Assembly: GCA_009663005.1 (NCBI GenBank) | Contig: CM018889.1 | Location: forward strand, 6,915,466 to 6,927,965 | Origin: Actinidia chinensis | Lineage: Eukaryota > Streptophyta > Magnoliopsida > Ericales > Actinidiaceae | DNA: 12,500 bases | Direction of reading: 5' to 3' | Part shown: piece by piece, positions 1 to 6,999 of the stretch | Layout of the letters: each line of letters begins with the position of its first letter | Position numbering within the stretch: position 1 is the first letter of the stretch | The notes under the pieces: generated by a model | Told to the model about the DNA's origin: nothing | Database searches by the model: none | Seen by the model: only the letters and a program-made list of their open reading frames with translations | Translations under genes and position numbers: made by a program

Positions 1-579
1 CATAAATCTTATAAAAATATTTGGACAATAATACATTAAATTGTCTCTTTAAATGAATTAATGTTAGTATATTGAATTGAAATTGATAAAAGTGATTCTT
101 ATGTATACTGTAGAAAGTAATTATTAAATATAAAAAGTTCAAATACATTAACTTGGGTTTAGAAATGAAATTTGGAATTGAGATGACGAATTGATCTTAG
201 GAAATGACACGCATAAAATATCTCGAAATAGTGGCTTAGATTAAGCACAGATAAAGTCCCTAATGGTAAAGATCCGGAGGGAATGGGTATAGCCCATCTT
301 TGAAAGTTCTGGAAAGTTGACATAAAGTCCTAGCTGGCAAAGTACGAGTGAATGTCATAGTCCACGGTGAAAGTCCGGGAAAATATTGCCAAAAATGAAA
401 GTTCTAGATTGCAATGATACGGGGGAATGTTCATAGCCCCACTTTAAAGATCCGGGAAGTTGACAAAAAAAAGTCTAGATGCACGATACGAGGGAATACT
501 CATAAGCCCACGGTGTGAAAAGTCCGGAAAGTTTGGATTGTTGTTATCTCACGTGCTTAGTGCATAATAAGATTGGTTA
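1..579 (+). mobile_element. Partial gypsy LTR (LTR0), middle section only
   Basis: This stretch aligns by eye, with many small indels, to the middle of LTR2 (about 7735-8294) and of LTR3 (about 9175-9735). It shares the 'gataaaagtgattcttatgta' stretch, the 'ggcttagattaagcacag' stretch, the ~70-bp tandem repeats and the closing 'cataataagattggtta'. It begins at the window edge, so its 5' part may lie outside. At 579 it stops, and the next base starts what looks like another LTR (TGTAAGTTTCA). The expected continuation (GGTATGTCTAAATG-like, as in LTR3) is absent. It is therefore a truncated or rearranged LTR copy, not unique DNA. Confidence 0.85.
253..536 (+). repeat. Tandem repeat block in LTR0, four ~70-bp units
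   Basis: Four imperfect units start near 253, 324, 398 and 470. Each begins with AAAGTC(C)TAGATGGCAA-like sequence, then an ATACGGAGGGAATGTCATAG-like part, then CCCACGGTGAAAGTCCGG-like sequence and a GTTGACAAAA tail. The heptamer AAAGTCC occurs about twice per unit, at the start and about two thirds through, which suggests an older sub-period near 24 bp. The same block recurs in LTR2 and LTR3. Confidence 0.9.
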
Positions 580-801
580 TGTAAGTTTCAAATTTATTTT
601 ATTTAATTTTAAAAATATATATAGATAATATATATATTAGACTTGGTATGTTGTATAAGTTTTAAATTGAACGATTTTATAACTTGTGGGATTAAATTAA
701 AGAAGACCTTTCAATTGAGATGATATATAATATTAAAGTTTGGAGGTGGTCTAAAGTAGTAATTTTTATATATAAGAAATTTAAGTAATCCGAGTGGTGC
801 G

Positions 802-823
802 GGCGCCGGAAAAGAGCGGCGCC
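802..823 (+). promoter_or_regulatory. GC-rich inverted repeat in U3 of LTR1
   Basis: GGCGCCG (802-808) and CGGCGCC (817-823) form a perfect 7-bp inverted repeat around an 8-base GA-rich loop. It stands out in very AT-rich surroundings and lies about 90 bases upstream of the TATA box. The matching part of LTR2 (about 7185-7212) keeps the GGCGCCGAAAG core but not the same symmetry. It could be a factor-binding site of the LTR promoter or a CpG-methylated spot; only position and symmetry support this. Confidence 0.4.
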
Positions 824-910
824 GAAAGAAATGACAATGAAAAGAAAAAGCAAACGAAAAAATAAATAACATAATAATATTTCTATATATAAATATAATT
901 TATAAAAATT

Positions 911-920
911 CTATAAATAG
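911..920 (+). promoter_or_regulatory. TATA box of LTR1 promoter
   Basis: CTATAAATAG followed by GAGG is a close match to the plant TATA consensus. It sits about 330 bases into the LTR, as expected at the end of U3, with a GA-rich stretch directly downstream, so transcription would begin near 940-950. In LTR2 the equivalent site (7300-7310) reads CTAGTAAATAG, with one extra G that breaks the box. A weaker TATATAA-type string near 1218 and 7570 lies deeper in the LTR and is less likely to be the core promoter. Confidence 0.6.
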
Positions 921-1015
921 GAGGGGGAAGAAGCGGATGAAGAGGAAGAGAGAAAGAAAGAGAAGAGAAAACAGAGAGAAAGAAAGAGAAGAGAAGAGAG
1001 AGAAAAAAATGAGAG
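921..1015 (+). repeat. GA-rich low-complexity tract at presumed RNA start
   Basis: Almost pure purine sequence with recurring AGAGAAAGAAAGAGAAGAG-like strings begins directly after the TATA box. GA/CT-rich stretches are common near plant transcription starts and would here form the start of R. The LTR2 counterpart (about 7311-7375) is shorter and more interrupted. It could equally be a slippage-prone microsatellite with no function. Confidence 0.6.
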
Positions 1016-1876
1016 AAATTTATATGGTGTGGGTTAAGTTTTTGATTATGAAAAATAGGGGTGCAGATTCAACGTGATATGAACGTTGGATCATGCAAAA
1101 TTTTAGTATGACTATCATGGAAAGACCTGATCTCATATCTGAACGGTGTCAAATTATATTGAGGGTAAGGGGTTTGTTTTGTTTGGGTTTTAACTTTGGG
1201 GTTTATTGTTTATAGCTTATATAAAATCTATTGAAGACATTATTTTTTATGTATTAAACTTGAATGAAAATTTTAGTTTTAATGAGCATAATTTATTTTA
1301 TGGCGAATTGAGAGATAGAAAATGTTGGATTTAATTTAAAATTATTTTGCTTGTTAAAATATCAGATTATTATCTCATTAATGCTGCATAAATGCTTATG
1401 AAAATATTTGACAGTAATTATACTTAAATTGTTCTCGTTAAATGAATTATGTTGGTTACATTAAATTGATTATCCTAAATATGTGTTATTCTAAATTATT
1501 AGAGTAATGCCTTGTTAGAAAAGTTGAATTTTTGGAAACCTGTTGATTGAGAATCAAGGATTGAAATCAAAAGTATATTTTGGATATAAATGAAGCATAC
1601 TTATGTACATGTGTTCATAGTATAGTTATGTATCATGGTTTTGGCTGATCATCAAGTCCATTGTTAAATCTTTTCACGGTAACTCACTTTACTTCAAACA
1701 ATGAATTTTCCGGGTACCGATGGTATCCTGAGTCTTGAGGCAGTGGATGCCAGTTGTGCTGGTTTAATTTGATAACATATTAAAGCGTAATTAATGTTGT
1801 AATATTATTTTCGCACTCTGATGTAACTGACAGTGTAATTGTCATTTTTTTTATTTGACTTTTCCACATGGTGAGT

Positions 1877-1892
<16 letters not shown>

Positions 1893-1907
<15 letters not shown>

Positions 1908-1912
1908 CCCGG
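1893..1912 (+). other. Hairpin at 3' end of LTR1
   Basis: CCGGG (1893-1897) pairs with CCCGG (1908-1912) around a TCTTGGTTTG loop, nine bases before the terminal CA. LTR2 has a related but weaker version (about 8729-8751), and LTR3 has lost the left arm (GGTCTGTG in place of GGCCGGG). The position next to the primer site suggests a role in folding the RNA 5' leader or in integrase recognition of the LTR end, but this is inferred. Confidence 0.4.
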
Positions 1913-1921
1913 GGCGTGACA

Positions 1922-2164
1922 GCTGGTATCAGCGCTCTAGTGTATCTGAATATCCTATGAGCCGTTGGGTGGTTAGACTCACATTTGTTTTTAAACTTCT
2001 AAGTATTGAGAGTTAACGTTAGTGTAACTATCTATGTGATAGGGTACAGAACGTACATCTAATTTATTAAAATTGCTTATGGTATAGCAATGTTATGGGG
2101 GATTACTTAATCAAATAAATAAGTATGATTATCTTATTGTTTGTTTGTGGGCATTTGTGTAAAC
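1922..2164 (+). other. Primer binding site and untranslated leader
   Basis: TGGTATCAGCGCTCTAG (1924-1940) begins two bases after LTR1. The first nine bases match the plant initiator-methionine tRNA primer site (TGGTATCAGAGC), with one difference soon after. The tRNA 3' end would pair here to start minus-strand DNA synthesis. The rest of the leader has no coding features and runs to the gag start at 2165. Its first ~225 bases recur at 8759-8972 after LTR2, including GCTTATGGTATAGCAATG and AATAAGTATGATTA. Confidence 0.88.
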
Positions 2165-3215
2165 ATGCCACCAAACGCAATGCGAGAGGAATCGTGTGAG
2201 TCACTTACGGAGCGTGGGCACAGTGGCCACTCGGGGCTCGTAGGAATCTCGATGAAGGAGATGTATCCACAGTCGGTGATGGGAAGCAAGTAGCACGTGC
2301 TCCTGTAGAAATGTAGGAATGTTGGAGGTGCTCCCCCTACAACGTTATGGCGCCGAATTTAATGCAAGAAGTGTTCACCGCCATTTGAGTCCAAGTGGTG
2401 AGAACAACTGTGCCAACTATGCAGTGCAGTTAGAACGACCAAAGTAGGGCTAACCACAGTCCCCCCCCCCCCCAATGAATGCCTTTTCAGGACAACTAAC
2501 GTCCCCAACGTTAAGGGAACCGATCCGTTAGTTGCGGAAAGATTGGCTTGACAAGGTTCAAAGAGCGTTGGAACAATCTTGTGACTGAGGAAGATTTGAG
2601 GGTGTGTTTGTACACATACACATCAATCAACTTCAGGGAGATGCCCCCAATGGTGGAAACATGGATGAATTGGTAGCAAGCAAGTGGGAGCCTTCAGAAA
2701 GCTTTCTGGATCAATATTTACGGATACTGGCTAATGAGGCGTTAAGGATGGCATTGTATTAATTTGGTTCAAAAAGGACATGATTGTGGCTCAATATGAG
2801 GCCAAGTTTTAACTACTTGTCAAGTTTACCAAAGCATTTGTACAACGGAAGAGGAGAAAGCAAAACAGTTTAGTTTCGTGTGCTTAGGCCGTCCATAAGG
2901 AATAAGATTGCCGAAACATTTGATCAAAGTTTAACATCGACTATGGTTCGCGCGGCGGCGGCCTCGCCGGGACTTTAAAAAATGAGAACTAGGAACATTC
3001 AAATCCTACGTCACAGACAAGCCGCGTGGGGTAACTAGTCAATCAGTACGGAGGGGCGTTCTTTAAGAAGCCAAGGACCTATACTGGCACAACAACAGTA
3101 TCCTACGAGGTCTTTACTACGCCTCACACAATCTGTTATTCATCGGGCCAAACATCTCGGGGAGGGCCGATTTGTTTTTGGTTGTCTCAACGGGTCATCG
3201 TATATTGGCCTGCCC
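2165..3215 (+). pseudogene. gag: Degenerate gypsy gag (capsid/nucleocapsid)
   Basis: The protein formed the virus-like particle and bound the genomic RNA. The likely start is ATG at 2165, opening MPPNAMREES, close to the MPP start usual for plant chromovirus Gag; this frame stops at TAG near 2291. Downstream pieces are recognisable in changing frames: DPLVAE near 2520, SESFLDQYLRILANEALRM near 2695-2750, and a VAQYEAKF piece near 2785-2810, the conserved block of the Retrotrans_gag family. LRPSIRNKIA-like sequence follows near 2885-2915. A CX2CX4HX4C zinc knuckle is split by indels: TGT at 3173 and 3183, CAT at 3196, TGC at 3211, the last two in register (GHRILACPL). Many stops and frameshifts and a run of 13 Cs at 2461 rule out a working protein. 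Confidence 0.85.
2461..2473 (+). repeat. Run of 13 C inside gag
   Basis: A pure C run interrupts the decayed 5' half of gag between ACCACAGT and AATGAATGCC. Nothing in gag function calls for it. It may be polymerase slippage in the genome or a base-calling artefact; compare the 21-C run at 12291. Confidence 0.9.
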
Positions 3216-4040
3216 ACTGAAAGATCAGAGCGCAGTCGCAGCAGGGGGGACAATCTCACAATCCAGGCACAGGACATCACTATCAGTGGGGCCACCTAGA
3301 ACCTACCTGCTATCCTGTGTGGTCAGGTGGGTCCCTATCGTCGTAGTTGCACGCAGAGGGAGACAATTTAGGGAGCTTGAGATTGCAAAAACAACCTACT
3401 CGGTCAGTTTCAAGCCCCTCGAGGGCCACTCCACATTTACACATGCAACCCCAAGCACCAACTTCATATCAGTCCCGACCACAGGCGTAACTCAGCAGGG
3501 TCAGGACGGACAAGGACGAGTTTTTAACGCTATAACATCAGCAGCGGGACCGTCAGGGATCGTGGGACAAGCAGGAGCATCACAATTGTGATCCTCTATG
3601 TGCGAGGTACTTTACTTATTTATTCGTGGGCTCGTGTTCTCATCGACACAGGGAAGCTCCATTCATTCATCATCTTCATCAGATTTTTGGCTTTGGCATT
3701 GGATTAGAGATTGATGCTATTAGATTCACAGTGCTTATGTTAGACACTCCAGTTGGGGAGATCGACTTTGAAGAGAGTTTGTAGATCTTGTGAGGTTGAG
3801 AATGAGCTCTCAACGTTTTTTCGGTTGGATTTATATTATAGACATGACTATCGTTTGAACGTATCCTTGGTATGGTGGGTTAAAAACCGGTATCGGGCCA
3901 TGAAGACTGTGTCCGACAAACCGTGTTACCTTTTTGGTACACCTAAGGGAGATCGCTATTCAATTATGGAGATCGAGTGGGTTTTGTCTCTTTCGTCTAT
4001 TGATGTTCTTAGGCAAGGGATTTGATTATTTTACTTTTCT
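3216..4040 (+). pseudogene. Degenerate aspartic protease and flanking linker
   Basis: The protease cut the Gag-Pol polyprotein. An open frame runs to 3591 from the zinc knuckle; its first part is low-complexity linker rich in Ser, Thr, Gly and Gln, and its end (GRVFNAITS) resembles the GRVFA-type lead-in to gypsy proteases. The active-site motif appears as RVLIDTG at about 3633-3653, with the Asp codon GAC at 3645, followed by HSFI, as usual for plant gypsy proteases. The frame then shifts. The C-terminal half is seen in pieces (VSLVWWVKNRYRA near 3862-3900), the site of the hydrophobic-G-x-DWL and K-Y-R-A blocks of the family. Retropepsins act as dimers of about 100-120 residues; the remnant is of that scale but broken. 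Confidence 0.75.
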
Positions 4041-4089
4041 CGGCGTGCTGGTCGATGAGGGTAGCGTAGTTAGTGTGGCCTTGCACCGA

Positions 4090-4870
4090 TTGCTGTGAAT
4101 TTTTAGATGTCCGTTCAGAGATTTGATGGGTTACCAACCACACCGGGAGATTGAATTCTCCCTTGATCTTAATACCGGGCATGCGCCCATATCAGTACGA
4201 CGAAACCGTATCGTTTTGCACCGGTATAGCTACAGAACTAAAGTTAGATTCAAGGAATTTTATTGTATACATCTTTATTCGACCTGGCATCCACATGTGA
4301 GCTTTCGGCTTTATTTGGCTAAGAAAAGGATGGATCACTTAGATGTGGCGTAGATTATCGGCGATTGAATCGTGGTACAATACAGACAAGTATCCACTCC
4401 TGGATCTACGACTTGTTGACCAATGAAAGGTTCGAGCTGTTTCTCGAAGATTGATTTAAGATCGGGTTATCATCAATTGGGATTAAAGAGGGAGATATTG
4501 CGAAGACGGTTTTTCGCTCACGCTATGGGCATTATTGAGTTTCTTGTGATTGCCATTTTGGTCTTACTAATTGCGCCAGCAGCTTTCATGGATTTGATGA
4601 ATCGTATCTGCAAACCATATCTTGACCGTTTCGTGGTCGTAGTTGTGGACGACATCTTATCTATTTCGCATCGTTGAGTCCACATGAGGAGCATTTGAGG
4701 ATAGTGTTGCAGCGTTTGCAATACATCGCTTGTATGCTTAAGCTTAGCATGCGATTTTGGTTCCTGAGGTAAATTCTAGGTCACTTTGTGTCGGGGAGGG
4801 GTAGCTGTGGATCATCAAAGATTGAGGCAGTGATGAATTGGGAACGACCGAAGACCGTATTTGAAAGTCG
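4090..4870 (+). pseudogene. Degenerate gypsy reverse transcriptase
   Basis: RT copied the genomic RNA to DNA. Landmarks in order: HREIEFSLDL (about 4141-4170), the lead-in to gypsy RT; VDYRRLNR (4350-4373); KIDLRSGYHQL (about 4447-4480), which supplies the first catalytic Asp; the FGLTNAP region (4554-4580), frameshifted by extra Ts; APAAFMDLMNR near 4575-4608; then VDDIL with both catalytic Asp codons (4648-4653). FVDDIL-type rather than copia-type YVDDM confirms Ty3/gypsy. The thumb and connection follow with HLRIVLQRLQ (near 4692) and WERPKTVFE near 4840, then a FLGL block. Length matches the family (about 260 residues) but at least three frames are needed to cover it. Confidence 0.92.
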
Positions 4871-4999
4871 TAGTTTCTTGGGTCTAGTGTTTCCTACGGC
4901 GATTTGTAGAGGACTTTTTAAGATTAGCGGCCCCAATGACTTGATTACGAGGAAGGAATTCGTTTTGCTTGGAACGATACGTGCGAGCATTCTTTTCAA

Positions 5000-5400
5000 A
5001 GGGGAGTTAAGAGGAGACTACTTCGGCACCATTCTTGTTTATACCCGAACAAGGGTTGGGGATACAGTGTATTGCGATGCTCACGTGAGGGCTTGGGTTG
5101 CGGTTGATGCAGTTGGGTAAAGTGATTGCGTAATGGTTCTCGTCAGGAAGACGCACGACACAATTATCCACTCATACTTGGAACTGCTGCCGTTATATTT
5201 GTCTTAAGAGTGGGAGGCATTAAACTTGTACGGAGAGCGGTTGAAGTGTGTTTTTCAGCCACAAGATTTGAAGTCTTTTTCACACAGGAGGACTGAACTT
5301 GAGGCAACGAGTTTGGATGGAGTACATGGAAGACTATGACCTTCGATTTACAATATCATCCGGACAGGCTAACGTTGTGGCCGATGCACTTAGTTAGGAA
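5000..5400 (+). pseudogene. Degenerate gypsy RNase H
   Basis: RNase H degraded the RNA strand of the RNA:DNA hybrid during replication. TVYCDA (5064-5081) carries the first catalytic Asp (GAT 5076-5078). About 35 codons later YLELLP (near 5176) supplies the Glu-bearing helix. Further on are a DLKSF-like stretch near 5265, WMEYMEDYD (5314-5340), and ANVVADALS (5368-5394), the family's usual end, followed by a TAG where a charged residue is expected. Spacing between motifs is close to normal, but several single-base indels break the frame. Confidence 0.87.
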
Positions 5401-5689
5401 ATCGTTGGGTTTTGGTGAGCATTTCCATCCATGAGTGGAAATGCTTTTCAAGATCTCGTTGAGTATGATTTACCTTCTCGGCGAACAACGCGTTTGCTAC
5501 GTTATTTCACATTGTCTGCAGAGCCATCAATCATAGTAAGGCATTTGAGGCACCACAGCAAGATGTGGAGGCAAAGACTATTTGCGACCGCATTACTAGA
5601 AATGTAGGCCAACAGATTGGGTTTTTTACATGAGGATCAGAGTTTGAGATATAAGGTCTAGATGTTTGTGCCATTGTCTAGTAGAAACG

Positions 5690-6600
5690 ATGTTCTTTCA
5701 TGAGTTTCATCATTTACGGACTCAGTTCATCCTGGAGGGACCAGATTTATCATGATTTGTGGGTCACCAATTTTGGTGGAGACGAATGAAAAAGATGCCG
5801 CTTATCGTTTCGAGTGTTTTGACGTGTCAGCAAGTGAAAGCGAACACCATGAAGCCACGGTTTGCTACAACCATTACCATTTGTAGAGTGGAAATGGAGC
5901 ACATCACTAGGGACTTTGTTACGTTTTTGCCTAAATCATGAGAGGGCATGATGCTGTTTGGGTCAAGTGGATCGTTGGACAAAATCCGCGCATTTTCTTC
6001 CCATCCATTTGTCAAATTCGTCAAGGATCTTGGTATTCTTTATGTTCGAGAGATCGTTAGACCTTCATGGGGTTCCGTATCTATCTTTCGGATAGAGGAT
6101 CACTTTTACTCCTCTTTTGGAAGGGAATGCAATCCGCCCTAGATCTGATTTGAGACTTAGCACGGCGTTTCAATCCTCAGACTGACGGCAGTCTTAGCGT
6201 ACGATTAGATTTTGGAGAAACATGTGTTCGAGCATCATACTTGATTTTGGGGATCATGGGAGATCATCTACATTTGTAGAGTTCGCATATAACAAAGTTT
6301 TATCAGCAGCATCGGTATGCACCTTTTGAGGCTTGTACGGAAGACAGTATGTCACCCGTGTGTTGGACCTACGTTGGAGAGGCAGTACTTTCAAAGTCGA
6401 TGGTTCGTGATACGACCGAGAGGTAGTAATTGATTAGAAAGCGTTTACCTCACGGCGCAGAGTCGTCAGAAGAGTTTTAATGGGTCGATCCCGAGGAAAC
6501 TTCATTTGGAATTTTGCCGTTTGGGATCACGTATTCTTGAGGGTTTCACCTAAGAGGGGTTTGATGCGGCTTCGGGCATAGCGGCAAGCTATCACCAAGA
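5690..6600 (+). pseudogene. Degenerate gypsy integrase, zinc finger and catalytic core
   Basis: Integrase joined the DNA copy to the host chromosome. HPGGTRF (5728-5748) marks the N-terminal zinc-binding domain; FWWRRMKK follows, and the CX2C pair is seen as VLTCQQVKA with one extra T disturbing the first Cys. The catalytic core starts with HITRDFVTFLP, Asp codon GAC at 5912. The second Asp lies in LSDRG (GAT 6091-6093). About 35 codons on, after a degraded QTDG block, the reading CAG-TCT-TAG-CGT-ACG-ATT (6189-6206) has TAG at 6195 where the family has the catalytic Glu (Q-S-E-R-T-I). FVEFAYN (near 6270-6295) and GLYGRQ (near 6330) are the usual later blocks. Stops and frameshifts throughout. 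Confidence 0.9.
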
Positions 6601-6935
6601 TTCATTGGACCGTTTGAGAATTCTTGTCGTATTGGGGCCGTGGCATCCCGTCTTGCCTTGCCACCGTGTTGACGCATTTGCCACAATGTGTTTCCTGTTT
6701 CCATGTGCGAAAATATAGGCCCGATCCTTCCCACGTTTTGGAATTGGGGAGATCTGACGTCAATGAGGATGTCACGTTGAGGAGGCGACCGATTCGTGTG
6801 TTGGCAGCGGGATCAGTTTTGAGAGAAGACTATTCATTGGTGAAGGTTCTGTGGCTTCATCATGGCATAGCCGGAAGTCTACATGGAAACGTGAATTAGA
6901 GGTTCCGCGAAAATATCCGGATCTTTTTGACCAAT
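6600..6935 (+). pseudogene. Integrase C-terminus with chromodomain-like tail
   Basis: The open frame 6624-6899 reads HVRKYRPDPSHVLELG from 6702 and then RRRPIRVL and SLVKVLWLHHG (about 6834-6866). This succession is the C-terminal end of plant chromovirus integrases, where a chromodomain reads histone marks and steers insertion to heterochromatin. The following part (about 6867-6935) seems shifted: the E-E-A-T-W-E block expected after WLHHG is not in frame, but CATGGAAACGTGAA and a YPDLFD-like end (6916-6933) are visible in other frames. The first ~25 codons of the frame match the family only loosely. Assignment to Tekay/Del rather than another chromovirus lineage is an inference. Confidence 0.72.
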
Positions 6936-6985
6936 CGGTTTTTTTTAAAACCGTTTTTTATCGGTAATTTCGAGGACGAATTTCT

Positions 6986-6999
6986 AAGTGTGTGGAGGT
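6986..6999 (+). other. Polypurine tract before LTR2
   Basis: AAGTGTGTGGAGGT lies between TTTCGAGGACGAATTTCT, a very common 3' end of plant gypsy internal regions, and the LTR start. It would prime plus-strand DNA synthesis. It is less pure in purines than usual, with Ts inserted. Confidence 0.7.

Larger units (their letters stand above)
580..1921 (+). repeat. LTR1 (5' LTR), lacks the tandem-repeat block
   Basis: The start is set at TGTAAGTTTCA, matching TGGAAGTTTCA at 7000 directly after the polypurine tract; the end is GGGGCGTGACA, two bases before the primer site, giving TG...CA ends. Its first part (to about 1460) matches LTR2 7000-7815 and its last part (about 1465-1921) matches LTR2 8300-8758. 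The roughly 480 bases between, holding the ~70-bp repeats in LTR2 and LTR3, are missing. The join near 1460-1470 (AATTGATTATCC) lies where AATTG before the block and GATTGGTTA after it resemble each other, consistent with a microhomology deletion. It contains a good TATA box at 911 and a GA-rich tract after it. Confidence 0.88.

Noticed and set aside
253..536. CRISPR array
   Set aside because: The units are contiguous ~70-bp tandem repeats without unique spacers, sit inside an LTR and recur in the other LTR copies.
817..828. E2F-type binding site in CGGCGCCGAAAG
   Set aside because: The reverse complement has an extra G compared with the TTTSSCGC consensus, so the match fails.
1924..1940. 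tRNA gene fragment
   Set aside because: Only the short complement to the tRNA 3' end is present, next to the LTR end; it is a primer binding site, not a gene.
4518..4999. Minus-strand frames overlapping the gypsy RT
   Set aside because: They are shadows of the plus-strand RT, whose VDDIL and other motifs fix the coding strand.
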